A stretch of 59,358 bases of DNA from a virus. Every line of letters starts with the position of its first letter. Positions within the stretch are counted from its first letter, which is position 1. Location: positions 1 through 59,358 of IMG/VR virus record IMGVR_UViG_3300032116_000214. One strand, given 5' to 3'. The position numbers and the translations under genes are program-made. The notes beneath the pieces were generated by a model. The model was not told the origin of the DNA and searched no databases. It saw nothing but the letters and a program-made list of their open reading frames with translations. Positions 9,401 through 18,172 of this stretch are shown piece after piece.

Positions 9401-11098
9401 GCAATAAATGGAAAAGACATTAGTTCTGAAGAGTTAAAGAAAATGGCTATTGATGCTAAGGCTGCAGCACAGGCAGTTAAAGACTTACAGCAAGACCTTA
9501 ACATGCAAACCAGAGAGGGTCAGTTCCAAATATTCCAAGATTCATTTGGTGCGGCAATGGATTATTTTGATGCACAATCAGCACTTGTTGAACAAGAAAG
9601 AAACGCTGCTCCAGCATATAAAGAACTAACAAAAGAGATAGATGCTCAAACAGCAGCAATAGATGCAGCAGAAAAAGTTATTAGTGATTATCAAGATAAA
9701 ATTGGCAACCTTCAGTATGACCTAGAATATAACACTGTCTATGGAGCAAGAATAATAGATAATCTTAATGCACAGATTGATACCTTAAATAGAACTGCTG
9801 ATATTAATTTTGATAGACCGCTTGCAAACTTAAGTGATGAATCTAACATTCTTTCAAATACTTTAGGACTTATTGATAGAGCAGAAGAAAGCATTAATAA
9901 AAAATATGATGCCCAAGAAGAAGCCTTGTCAAAAATTTCACAACTTAACTCTGAAATTGCAGCACAAGAAAAACAAAGACTTACACTTGCTGATGCATTA
10001 AGTCAAGGAGATATTGCCGCCGCCGCTGCTGCTGCTCAAGAAATGAGGGCAACGGCTGCAGAGGCTGCATCACGTAGATCATCTGGAGTTCTTGCTGCTG
10101 CACGAGAAGCAGAGATTGGTGCAGTATCAGTTAGCGGAATGACAAGGGTTCAAATTGAAGAGCGTCAGTTCCAAATTGGTCAACAAACATTTGCACTAGA
10201 ACAACAACGTCAAGTTATTGAAGCACAGATCCTTGCTATACAAGATCAGATTTATGCTAAAGAACTTCTTCGTGAGCCAATTAATAAAAAGATTAGAGAT
10301 TATCAATTTGATATAGATAAGAAGCAACGTGAATCTTTAGTACCAGCACAACAGGCTCTTGAAAAAGCAACTCTTGCTAAAGAGCAATATGAGAAACAAA
10401 CTGATGCACTTATTAAGAGCATTACTTACCAAGGTCAGACAAAAGATCAGTGGGTAATTATTAATACAGAATTAACTGCTGTAGAGTCTAAAATGAAGGC
10501 TGTTGAAGCAGAAACAAGTAAGTCTGCTAAAAACACAGCAGCAATTCTTGCTTCTTGGCAGGCACTAAAGAGTAAGACTATTACCCTTACAGAAAATGTA
10601 AATAGAATTATTACAACAACAAATATTGTTAATACTGTTTATACAAGCAGTGGAGGTGGCGGTAGTAGTACACAAAAGAAAATGTATGGTGGAAAGATTA
10701 TGCCAATGAACTATGGCGGAATGGTTCCTAAGTATTTTGCTGCAGGTGGTAGAGTTGGATCTGATTCAGTTCCAGCAATGCTTACCCCTGGAGAGTTTGT
10801 AATGAATAAGGCTGCAACCAAGAGATTTGGTCCAATGCTTAATCAGATGAATAATTCTAAGTTCCCTTCAATGATTGAAGATATGACTCCAGCAGTTTAT
10901 TCATCTAATAATTCATCTGTAGTGATGCCAACAATAACATCTGTAGCAACAACAGTTTCAGACAGTTCTACGACCATGTATAATTATAATATTGGAATTA
11001 CAGTTCCACAATCAAATGCAAGTTCTAACGATATTGCTAGAGCAGTAATGGGTCAGATTAAGTATATTGATTCACAGAGAATTAGAGGACAAAGATAA
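3431..11098 (+). CDS. tail tape measure protein
   Basis: 2555 residues, the largest gene. It sets tail length and forms the internal rod; the length implies a very long tail (about 380 nm at the usual 0.15 nm per residue). Residues about 185-440 look like the TP901-type tape measure core (AGRQLMVGFTVPLAYFG, FKRVYGDMF, ALKSGLASLINPTKKASE). Hydrophobic stretches lie near 541-580, 1190-1256 and 1436-1493 (Gly/Ala-rich), consistent with channel-forming segments used in DNA entry. Coiled coil from about 2056 to 2376. Three PAvLxPGEaVi-type motifs occur near 680, 1076 and 2446. GGTG-rich linker near 1835. Starts on ATG after GAGGTG; its last base overlaps the next ATG. Confidence 0.95.
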   Translation: MADVNANIGVHIDTSAALAELKNLQRQLANFHSSVAKNSAASAAAQKNLQTNLLNAINATGKFSAQMGLVRTSTESFTHALEKNKLSMREYFRYAGGSTKTFGKLFRQEFDTIGKVAEERVKKMQTQYIKMGRDASGAMKAMAITPRTLDMNDYATKTALAAQKQALFNQLVKQGSTNLLNFGKNTQWAGRQLMVGFTVPLAYFGTAAAKTFMDLEAQAIKFKRVYGDMFTTTDQTTKALADIEALAKEFTKYGVSAVKTMELASQAAAMGKQGADLTAQVAEANRLAVLGGVEQTQALETTISITNAFGIAAEDLAKKINFLNAVENQTVVSIEDLTIAIPKAGPVVQQLGGDVEDLAFFLTAMKEGGINASEGANALKSGLASLINPTKKASEMLAGYGINIKAIVEGNQGNVRQTVIDFARALDTLDPLNRARAIEQLFGKFQFSRLSTLFQNVTKDGTQASKVLQLAGASVEQLAILSERELKTVEDAVGTQFKSAVEELKLAIAPIGKTFLEAVTPIVKTIGNLLDKFNNLGDGTKKFIVIASTLVGIIGPTLLMTFGLLANGVANIIKLFLALRGGFLKLGGNTKILAEQTGYMNAEQLEAATVAASLNQAHTRLTQSFTAETSAVRLLRQAYIDATVAAANFARANPGMMMPGKGGAPKKFARGTASVPGSGRKDNVPAVLMPGEAVIPTDIAQDPQFQPIIDAMLSGKLQAFGTGTGDAQPFANSPQFQPKMDLSGPSAQVLNTNPSQVNRLVLGLSGVTQESNEAFAARSAKLLARMQGNKATVTADGMLSFGGKTYPTTSQKTALALKKKIEQLLADGYQTEKIVNALDRNVERGRPMTASQLDRRLSIGRGSSTGTSAPSSIRNLAKQSQSGFMSETRAIKEVLRRQGIVLTPQQEKNLFNVQASHIQEVRSAGVKEWKANNLVADLGYVNNYLNTVKGKLGQNLLGMSDEQLKSMGIDRNELKKLQSGTHPTNARAAETLRAVARYDASINPNSYQAKAVLAGLEYRSKSNFYSQPMKTLADITPTKKSRTKTGVVDGQTGRAKPTSVGVVGGGIGDRRQVAIGKGETVLNKKTTNAIRSGKPAFIPGLGKIRIAGAEQGIPTGQKTGSTTVGAVSQSAQLSRAQLIAATEKISLKEAKRRIAAERKLTTSMEESTKAQMTTKEKLTQFSSKAGVGIGAMSGLTIAASFAGGQVGEMAQKIMPFVFGLQGITMLLPMLANPWVAAIAAIAVVGGVFIKMAKDVEKARKAGVDLAKSMNMTSDKLQSLAETTGTVSATEEANRKRQNVLTGEDAVQRKFGQNILGSEFGKNLLADIEKQAKSGQGIQQIGTNISNSLAYAIVQGVITTDQARSIASALGEELKSYEIPAIISGKLTTLLGPNGENLATDPLKITLAIQQESMNRQADFFKTALEQSVSTVTFTNVGQVIGGGITAAVGGLMAAAGVPALAAGGLPGAGLLAGGTALTAAGSASVAAGLSDQNKRREVNAELGAAALQLGLEQVTMNNGLVDSLNKQYDIKVKMAKTDAEIKTIEAERKAALDTLNAKNAEALNLLIAQKDAFGPEIFTKGINAAIDALYKEGPMKVFADEAKKAMDGIKDADFKAMLQVQFASGSLDPVTIMKLANNENLESQFTVLVETQGSENANLVMQLLMKAGVTDTNLPIFMDILNKDPKNFDKNMNAIATLANMQQKYGITIDVNDDGATQIKEVVAITEKLAGITGEELTKEAFLNLGITGDMTSAEFDKLWTTLVGTSKTINKSVIVDFVAAGDRNVLSAYLAAQGITQLRGRGAAAQKKKYMDAAKADLVGRQGKVDPNAIPGGTGGTGGDTGSRDTTLDDILNRLKMVRKASINATGGINELLKVTKGKGLTQFGGVMQNLMNQAPGAMNREFLDFINQMDDKTRKTYMTIKNGQPVLTAQGKALKEAFDEAVIGEYQLTQSQTVDSTKAQWNAFMKLKAAGIDAAQAIEMVADAELAVAINGKDISSEELKKMAIDAKAAAQAVKDLQQDLNMQTREGQFQIFQDSFGAAMDYFDAQSALVEQERNAAPAYKELTKEIDAQTAAIDAAEKVISDYQDKIGNLQYDLEYNTVYGARIIDNLNAQIDTLNRTADINFDRPLANLSDESNILSNTLGLIDRAEESINKKYDAQEEALSKISQLNSEIAAQEKQRLTLADALSQGDIAAAAAAAQEMRATAAEAASRRSSGVLAAAREAEIGAVSVSGMTRVQIEERQFQIGQQTFALEQQRQVIEAQILAIQDQIYAKELLREPINKKIRDYQFDIDKKQRESLVPAQQALEKATLAKEQYEKQTDALIKSITYQGQTKDQWVIINTELTAVESKMKAVEAETSKSAKNTAAILASWQALKSKTITLTENVNRIITTTNIVNTVYTSSGGGGSSTQKKMYGGKIMPMNYGGMVPKYFAAGGRVGSDSVPAMLTPGEFVMNKAATKRFGPMLNQMNNSKFPSMIEDMTPAVYSSNNSSVVMPTITSVATTVSDSSTTMYNYNIGITVPQSNASSNDIARAVMGQIKYIDSQRIRGQR

Positions 11099-11739
11099 TG
11101 GCTACCGCAGCATATTTAACAGGTCGTCGTAGATATCAACGCCCACAGGCTTTACTTTGGTCTGAGAACGCAGGAACCTTGGTAGATGGAGTTTATGTAC
11201 CAACAGGCTATGAAATAGGCGTAGATGCCCCAGAGGGGGCTGATGAAGCCCTTCTAGACCAGTTCTTAATACTTTCTGACCATAATCGAGGGGAACTTCA
11301 ATTTAAACCAGTAAGAATAGAACAACGTCAAAGAACCATCAATGGTAGGATGAGGTCTTATCATATTGCCGACAAGTTAACTATGTCATTATCTTGGAAT
11401 CTATTGCCATCTAGAGGTTTTCATTTACCAGCAGATTTTAATCCAACAACTGGTGCTTCACCATATAAAAATGTTGCTGGTCAAGAGTACACAGCAGATG
11501 GTGGAGCAGGTGGAGTAGAGTTATTGGATTGGTATGAAAACCATAAGGGTCCATTCTGGATGTATTTGGCATATGATAAATATAATAACTTTGGTAAAGA
11601 TAGTGCTGCTTATGGTCATCTAGCACAATATAATCAAATTATGCAGGTATACTTTGCTGACTTCAACTATACTGTCGTAAAACGTGGTGGTGGTAACCAT
11701 GATCTTTGGAATATTTCGGTAACGCTGGAAGAGGTCTAA
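11098..11739 (+). CDS. distal tail protein candidate
   Basis: 213 residues, ATG overlapping the tape measure stop. In siphoviruses the gene right after the tape measure encodes the distal tail (Dit) protein that joins tube to tail tip. The sequence is beta-rich with aromatic surface (MTSLSWNLLPSRGFHLPAD-like region, DWYENHKGPFWMYLAYD, VVKRGGGNHDLWNISVTLEEV). The last segment, reading like a closing strand of a Dit-type beta sandwich, is common in actinophage minor tail proteins. Assigned mainly by position. Confidence 0.6.
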   Translation: MATAAYLTGRRRYQRPQALLWSENAGTLVDGVYVPTGYEIGVDAPEGADEALLDQFLILSDHNRGELQFKPVRIEQRQRTINGRMRSYHIADKLTMSLSWNLLPSRGFHLPADFNPTTGASPYKNVAGQEYTADGGAGGVELLDWYENHKGPFWMYLAYDKYNNFGKDSAAYGHLAQYNQIMQVYFADFNYTVVKRGGGNHDLWNISVTLEEV

Positions 11740-11740
11740 A

Positions 11741-14700
11741 GTGTTTGTAAATGAAGCGCTAAAGACACACCTAGAAACATCTGCAACAGTTAGACTTCAG
11801 TCATTAGTTTTGGCTGAGTGGAATATGAATATGCCAGACAATATTTATAAACTTGGCAACTATAGGTATAGACCATTAGACAGTTCTTCACAATATTTTA
11901 CACTACCAAATGATTTTGACCAACTAGATGCTGGAAATTATTTTACTGGAGCAACAGATGCCGATGTAGTAATTGATGGTGGTTTTACAAATTCAAATGT
12001 GCCTCAGTTATTTACATCAACTAAAGATAAGATGAAGATGATATATTCTTTAGAAGATTGCTTAAAGCCATTTAGACCTAGATCAGGTATTAATAAACCA
12101 CTATATTTTAATAATAAATTTTTAGCAAACTCTGGTGCATCAATGGCACAAAGACCAAGATATTATATGCCTTCTAGGTATGATGAGTTTAAGTATTGGA
12201 CATCATATAGAACAGAAAATAATATTGAAAGAGGCATTGCTAAAAATATTTCTAATGGCTTGTACTATATTGATGATGCTGTTCCATTTGTTGTATATAA
12301 AGAAAACGTTCCAACCAATAGAATTATTATTAAAATGCAGACAAACATTGGTGATGTTAATTTAGGTCCATTTATTAATGGAACTTCTTCAATAGCAGAT
12401 CCATTATTTGGAACTGCAAATAAAACAACTCCCACAAGATGGAAGGTTCAGTACCTTAAGGGTAATAGTTGGGTAGATGCATATTCATTTAGAGAAAATG
12501 ACACAAGAGCATCGGGAGAACCAATCATAGATACAGATGGATACGTTGAACTTGAATATGGTTTAATTATTCCAGAAGAGTATCAGTCTTCTTTTGTATT
12601 TGCAGAAACACTATCTTCAGACACATTGCTTCCAGAAACAAGCGTAGAAGGTTATGCCTACCTTGTTATTGAAAACGAAGGGGATCGTGGAACATTCTAT
12701 ATCTGGACTAATGGAGACTATGCAACATTTACACCACAGTATGGATGGCAGTTAGGTTCAGAAGAGGTAGCAAATAACACTAATTTTGTAACTGATTTAA
12801 CATCCCCAGACTCATTTGACAATGATATAGACGGAGACGTAACTTATAGAGAATTCCAATATATACGTGGAATGCGTATAGTCGTTGATGTTATGAATAA
12901 GTTTGATTCTACTTTTGATTTAATTGAGATGTCTCCAAGATTAATTGTTGATATTTCTGATAAAGTTACTGACTTTAGAATTACTAAAACACTTTCTGAT
13001 ATTGGGATTACATCTTTGCCAGTTGGACAGTTGCTTGCATCTAACGGAGAGATATCTTTGTTTGATGATGACCAAGCATTTAATGATCAAAATTCTTCAA
13101 GCATTGTTTCAGAATATGTAAGAAAAAACATCAAATTTAATTTTTATGAAGTAATCTTAGGTGTAAATGGGTTTGATTATTATGTTCCTATCAAAACTTT
13201 ATACTCAGAGGGTTTTCCACAAGCAGATGTAACTGCAGGAACAATATCTATCCAGTTAAGAGATTTTTTCTTTTTCTTAGAATCTATGTCAGCACCAAGA
13301 CTATTAACTACCCAAACATCTTTAAGTTATGCAATAACAACACTTCTTGATTATATTGGTTTTACAAACTATACCTTTAGACGTGTTACTGGAGAGTCAG
13401 ACCCAATCATTCCATATTTTTTTGTTGCTCCAGATCAAAATGTTGCACAAGTTTTAAATCAATTGGCACTTGCCACTCAGACAGCAATGTTTTTTGATGA
13501 ATACAATAACTTTGTAGTTATGAGTAAAGACTATTTAATGCCAACAGTAGATCAGAGATCAACAGACTTCGTTTTGTCTGGATCAAATAATCAAACAGAT
13601 ACTGGCGTTATTGAAAATTCTACATCTGGAAATCTTCCTAATATTATATCTATTGCATCAAAAGATAAAAAGATTTATAACGATGGAAAGATAAACTATA
13701 CAACTAGATATATTCAAAGATCATACGGAAGCATTAGACAGTCCAGCATGGTTGATCAAAATAAAACTTGGATATATAAACCATCTTTGCTTTGGGAAGT
13801 ATCTGGAACTGAAAATACTAAAACAATAAATGAAATTGCATCTAAGCAAGGAGCATATGTTTTAGGAGCAATGCCACTAAACTCTATTATTCCTGCGGTA
13901 GCACCAACAGTAGTCAATCATGCTATAACAAATAATGTGATTGATCTTGGAGAAAATATATATTGGATAACAAGATACAATGGGTATCTATATTCAAATG
14001 GTGAAGTAATAAAGTATGATGCCGCAGAGTTTAGTATAACTGGGGTAGGCAATGTCTGGATTAGCAGTAACCAAGAGTACCAAAGATATTTTGCATCAAT
14101 ACCATTTAATGGAAAAATTTATCCAACGGGACTAATAAGAATATATACAACACCATACTATGAAACAGTCGATGGCATAACAAGGCTACAAAATGGTGCT
14201 GTAGTAGACCATGGTCGTGGTCAATTTGGAACAACGATAGTTGAACATACAGCAGGTATTAGCGATTACTGGTCTAATAATGACTATGTTCGTGGATGTA
14301 ATATGCAAGCGGGATACATGTTTACAACACAGTTAGATGAAGATGTTACCTATCCATCAACTACGCTTGGCGCAGCAGGTGTTGACAATGTTCTTGCCAG
14401 ACAAACAACTCGTAATGGTATTATAAAAAACTTTATGTCAAATAATTATTTAACAGAAACACAGGTAAATAATTTAAAGAGCACTGAAACTGGAACTATT
14501 CAGTCATCAGCATTAGTTATGAATGGTCCATCATTTAAAACTACAGATACGCCACTCAACTTTGTTTCTTATGTATATAAGTCATTAAATAATGCTTACA
14601 AACACTTTGGCACAAGGGTTAGAATTATTGGTAAAATAGAAAACAATACAAGTAGAACACAAACTCCAATAGGTAGTACAACCTACTATCAGGCTTCTGG

Positions 14701-16051
14701 AACACAGCCAGATCAAAATGTTAATATTGGTGGAGGTTCAGGTGGCTTAGCAGTATTGCTTAATCCAGAAACAAACAATGGATATTATTTTGAAATTATT
14801 GCACTAACTGAAGATAATATTAACTCTTATCTAAAGTTAAATACAAAAGGTGAGGCTGAAAAGTCTATTAATAATATTGTATTTTATAAGGTTAAAAAAG
14901 ATTCTTCAAATAATAATGCAATACCAATTAAACTTTGGGGTGGTCTTTCAAAGATACTTGTAGACGATGGAAGATTTACTGGACAATATAGAATGTCTGG
15001 AGAAGACAATCCAACCGTATATGACTTATCAGTAGAGTATCAAGATATTGGAAAAACTAGAAGGTTCTATTTATACATTAATAATAAACTTATTAAGGTT
15101 GTAGACGATACAGATCCACTTCCAATTTATAACAATATGGCTTTGTTTACTCGTGGATCATCAAGAGTTATGTTTGAAAACATTTATGCACTTTCAGAAA
15201 ACTATTCTCAAAATAGCGTATTTACAGTTGGAGAAACATTATCTTCTGCTCTTTCAGATGGCAAAATTAATGCAAACGAATCATTTAGAAAATATGCAAT
15301 GAGTGGTATTATTCAATCAACATACCTATCTGGTATTAGTGCACAGGAGCCACCTAAGTACAATATGTATTTTGAAGAATTTGGATCAATTATGCGTGAG
15401 TGTGCATACTTTGATGTTAAATATGATCGTGCATACCCAGCACTATATGCACAACTATCTCCAACCTTTAACAGAATTAAAGGCTACACTACCTCTGGAT
15501 TTAAAGCAGACTCATATGGAGCAGAGTTTTTAATATTTAATGCTACAGATAAAGCCTTAAGTCTTGACGAAACTACTGGTAACTTTTTAAGAATTCAGGG
15601 TATAACATTTACACAAGACACCACTCATGAATTAACTGTAGATGAGTACTTTAAAAAGCGTGGAAACTTGTCAGATCCAGAGTTTGTAGGTAGCACTTTA
15701 GCATTTTCTCCTTTAGTTGAAAAGGCTAAATATGATGAAATTAGACAAAGCAGAATGATTTATGGAAAGAATGATTTTACAATCGACAGTATATATGTTC
15801 AAACAGATGATGATGCTAATGCCTTAATGGGGTGGATTATTAATAAGATTATGCATCCTAAAAAATCTGTTGGTGTTAATATGTTTTCTATCCCAACTCT
15901 TCAACTTGGAGATATAGTTACACTTAACTATAAAGACTCTACTGGTCTTGATCTTGTTTCTTCTGATACAAGTAGATTTGTAGTATATAATATTGAATAC
16001 TCTAGAGGAACTGACGGACCAAATATGACAGCATATTTGAGTGAGGTATAA
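11741..16051 (+). CDS. tail tip / baseplate hub protein with embedded sugar-binding-like domain
   Basis: 1436 residues, GTG start at 11741 one base after the previous stop. The C-terminal region (FSIPTLQLGDIVTLNY ... FVVYNIEYSRGTDGPNMTAY) and the DQNVAQVLNQLALATQTAMF segment around residue 570 are typical of siphoviral tail hub proteins. Between about residues 940 and 1155 there is a beta-rich insert (YYFEIIALTEDNINSYLKLN, RFYLYINNKLIKVVDD, NMALFTRGSSRVMFENIYAL) resembling concanavalin/LamG-type jelly rolls, so it may bind cell-surface glycans. Probably the structural tip that contacts the host and forms the exit of the DNA channel. Confidence 0.75.
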   Translation: MFVNEALKTHLETSATVRLQSLVLAEWNMNMPDNIYKLGNYRYRPLDSSSQYFTLPNDFDQLDAGNYFTGATDADVVIDGGFTNSNVPQLFTSTKDKMKMIYSLEDCLKPFRPRSGINKPLYFNNKFLANSGASMAQRPRYYMPSRYDEFKYWTSYRTENNIERGIAKNISNGLYYIDDAVPFVVYKENVPTNRIIIKMQTNIGDVNLGPFINGTSSIADPLFGTANKTTPTRWKVQYLKGNSWVDAYSFRENDTRASGEPIIDTDGYVELEYGLIIPEEYQSSFVFAETLSSDTLLPETSVEGYAYLVIENEGDRGTFYIWTNGDYATFTPQYGWQLGSEEVANNTNFVTDLTSPDSFDNDIDGDVTYREFQYIRGMRIVVDVMNKFDSTFDLIEMSPRLIVDISDKVTDFRITKTLSDIGITSLPVGQLLASNGEISLFDDDQAFNDQNSSSIVSEYVRKNIKFNFYEVILGVNGFDYYVPIKTLYSEGFPQADVTAGTISIQLRDFFFFLESMSAPRLLTTQTSLSYAITTLLDYIGFTNYTFRRVTGESDPIIPYFFVAPDQNVAQVLNQLALATQTAMFFDEYNNFVVMSKDYLMPTVDQRSTDFVLSGSNNQTDTGVIENSTSGNLPNIISIASKDKKIYNDGKINYTTRYIQRSYGSIRQSSMVDQNKTWIYKPSLLWEVSGTENTKTINEIASKQGAYVLGAMPLNSIIPAVAPTVVNHAITNNVIDLGENIYWITRYNGYLYSNGEVIKYDAAEFSITGVGNVWISSNQEYQRYFASIPFNGKIYPTGLIRIYTTPYYETVDGITRLQNGAVVDHGRGQFGTTIVEHTAGISDYWSNNDYVRGCNMQAGYMFTTQLDEDVTYPSTTLGAAGVDNVLARQTTRNGIIKNFMSNNYLTETQVNNLKSTETGTIQSSALVMNGPSFKTTDTPLNFVSYVYKSLNNAYKHFGTRVRIIGKIENNTSRTQTPIGSTTYYQASGTQPDQNVNIGGGSGGLAVLLNPETNNGYYFEIIALTEDNINSYLKLNTKGEAEKSINNIVFYKVKKDSSNNNAIPIKLWGGLSKILVDDGRFTGQYRMSGEDNPTVYDLSVEYQDIGKTRRFYLYINNKLIKVVDDTDPLPIYNNMALFTRGSSRVMFENIYALSENYSQNSVFTVGETLSSALSDGKINANESFRKYAMSGIIQSTYLSGISAQEPPKYNMYFEEFGSIMRECAYFDVKYDRAYPALYAQLSPTFNRIKGYTTSGFKADSYGAEFLIFNATDKALSLDETTGNFLRIQGITFTQDTTHELTVDEYFKKRGNLSDPEFVGSTLAFSPLVEKAKYDEIRQSRMIYGKNDFTIDSIYVQTDDDANALMGWIINKIMHPKKSVGVNMFSIPTLQLGDIVTLNYKDSTGLDLVSSDTSRFVVYNIEYSRGTDGPNMTAYLSEV

Positions 16052-16052
16052 T

Positions 16053-17018
16053 ATGAGATTTTATGGAAATATGATTGATGGTGGTGGTGAAGATTACGTT
16101 CCACAAAGCGTACAAAAGGCTGCAGTTGTACCTGCGCCAGCAGCACCAATTAAAGTAACTGTTGAAAGAGGAGATACCCTTTCATCTATTGCAAAAGAAA
16201 ACAATACAACAGTTAAAGCAATTTTAGCAGCAAATCCTAAATTTACAGAACAGGCTAAATATCAAGGCGGTAACATGATATGGGCTGGAACAACTGTAAA
16301 GATTCCACCCAAAGTTTCAACACCACCAAAAGCACCTACGCCAAAAGTTGACGTGCCACCACCACTAGTTCCTCAAACACAAGAAACAACAAAAGTAGAT
16401 GAAACAACAACATCCACAACAACAGCAAGTACCACTGAAACTGGTACTACAACAACTACTACAACTACTACAGATAGTGGCGGAGGAAGTACATATTCTG
16501 GCGGATATACAAGTGCTACACCAATAACTCCAGCAGACATAACAACTGCTTCAGTTGCTGCTGCGCTTCCGCCACCTCCTCCAGTAAAAACAGCACCAAT
16601 TGATACAGTTTTATTTAATGATGATGAATTACCAATTGAGGTAATGACTGATCTTATATTTGAAAATATTGGTGGGCAAGAGTTAATCAATATTGCTCGT
16701 AATGATATTATTAATGGTCAGCAAGTTTCTTATCAGCCAATCAAGAACCTTTCATCTATTCAGCAGCAATATAACCCTAATAATATACTTAGTGTTCAGG
16801 CTACATCTGATAAGTATTTTGCTAATTTTCCTATTAAACTTGAAAATAAGATACCAAAAGTTGGCACTGGTCCTAATGGAAATCACATATATATTGATTC
16901 TACAAATGGAAACCTAGTAATTGAGGCTGTAAATGTTGAACAAGATGAGCAGATTGAGATAGAAATTACGGTAAGTGGTACAATATATGAAGCGGAATTT
17001 GGAGAAATCACGTCATGA
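16053..17018 (+). CDS. minor tail protein with LysM domain
   Basis: 321 residues from the ATG at 16053 (an upstream GTG in frame at 16041 overlaps the previous gene and looks less likely). Residues about 35-83 form a LysM module (VERGDTLSSIAKENNTTVKA ... ILAANP), which binds N-acetylglucosamine polymers such as peptidoglycan. A Pro- and Thr-rich linker follows (runs of T codons near 16380-16470, then PPPPP), and then a C-terminal region with no obvious homology. Position in the tail tip operon implies a virion protein that docks the tail to the cell wall. Next gene overlaps by ATGA. Confidence 0.8.
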   Translation: MRFYGNMIDGGGEDYVPQSVQKAAVVPAPAAPIKVTVERGDTLSSIAKENNTTVKAILAANPKFTEQAKYQGGNMIWAGTTVKIPPKVSTPPKAPTPKVDVPPPLVPQTQETTKVDETTTSTTTASTTETGTTTTTTTTTDSGGGSTYSGGYTSATPITPADITTASVAAALPPPPPVKTAPIDTVLFNDDELPIEVMTDLIFENIGGQELINIARNDIINGQQVSYQPIKNLSSIQQQYNPNNILSVQATSDKYFANFPIKLENKIPKVGTGPNGNHIYIDSTNGNLVIEAVNVEQDEQIEIEITVSGTIYEAEFGEITS

Positions 17019-18172
17019 TAACTAACACTGGTAAAAGCATTATAGGAAAATATATGCTTGGACAGGCTCCTGCCTATGCTTCTTTTATAGCGGTTGGCTG
17101 TGGTCCTACCCCACTTGACCTTGAAGACACCCCTGGTAATTTTGCCACAAAGGAAGCCCTTGATTTTGAAATGTTTAGAATACCAGTTTCATCCAGAGGG
17201 TTTGTTAATGAAAATGGTGTTAATAAAATTGTTTTAACTGCAGAACTACCAACAGAAGAAAGATATGAGATTACAGAGGTTGGTTTATACTCAGCAGGAT
17301 CTAACCCTTCCGCTGGAGCATATGACAGTAAAACAGTTTTTGCTTTTACAACTGCAGAAAACTGGCAACATCATACAGCATCGGCTGCAACTGCAATCCC
17401 TTCTTATTCTTCACCACTTGACGATCCAAATGATGACAATGTTATTGCTATTGCAGAATCAGTATTTCAAACAAATGCAGATAACTCTATTTTTTACAAG
17501 CCTGCTCGTTCAGCAAGATATGAAAGATGTAGATTTTTAAATAATACAATTTTTATTCAAGGCGATGACTCAGATCTTACAATTAATGAAGAAAGTGGTC
17601 CAGCAGCAGATCACTTTGTTATAGAGCCTGGATCAAATCATATCCATTTAACTGGAGCAAATGTAGACTTTACAAGAAACTCTCCAACTGATGAACTAAA
17701 ACTAGCATTTTCTTTAGTAAATAAAGATGGAGACTCTTTAGCAATACCAGAAACAATTAGAATATTAGTAGATTTTGCAGATACAGATGCATCAACACCT
17801 ACTGGGTTTGCAAGGTTTGAAGCAGAAATAAATCATGGAACATCAGGGAATCCAGAAGATGTTCAAGACTTTTCAACAAATAGATATTTTGTTGTTACTA
17901 AGCAACTACAGGAATTATATACAAGCGCAAACTTTACTTGGAACGCCGTAACAGTTGTTAAAATTTATGCATGTGTTATTGATGGTGGAGTTCCATCTGA
18001 AGATTACTACATTGCTTTGGATGCCATTAGATTAGAAAACGTAGCAACAGTTAACCCATTATATGGCTTAACAGGATACTCAGTAATTAAGACTGACGGT
18101 GCAGAAACAATTATTAAGTCACCAAATACAAGTAATTATATTGAATTTAGATTTTCAATTGGGGTAACATAA
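17015..18172 (+). CDS. minor tail / fibre protein with collar-like N-terminus
   Basis: 385 residues. The N-terminus (MITNTGKSIIGKYMLGQAPA, FIAVGCGPTPLD, then YEITEVGLYSAGSNP) is the pattern of tail-fibre attachment domains in which a fibre is anchored to the tail tip. The middle is beta-rich, similar to carbohydrate-binding jelly rolls (HFVIEPGSNHIHLTGANVDF). ATGA overlap with the LysM gene and one-base overlap with the next gene show a single translation-coupled operon. Receptor contact is likely but inferred. Confidence 0.65.
   Translation: MITNTGKSIIGKYMLGQAPAYASFIAVGCGPTPLDLEDTPGNFATKEALDFEMFRIPVSSRGFVNENGVNKIVLTAELPTEERYEITEVGLYSAGSNPSAGAYDSKTVFAFTTAENWQHHTASAATAIPSYSSPLDDPNDDNVIAIAESVFQTNADNSIFYKPARSARYERCRFLNNTIFIQGDDSDLTINEESGPAADHFVIEPGSNHIHLTGANVDFTRNSPTDELKLAFSLVNKDGDSLAIPETIRILVDFADTDASTPTGFARFEAEINHGTSGNPEDVQDFSTNRYFVVTKQLQELYTSANFTWNAVTVVKIYACVIDGGVPSEDYYIALDAIRLENVATVNPLYGLTGYSVIKTDGAETIIKSPNTSNYIEFRFSIGVT

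Noticed and set aside
16373-16690. Val-rich minus-strand frame opposite the LysM gene linker
   Set aside because: Produced by the Thr-codon repeats of the plus-strand linker.
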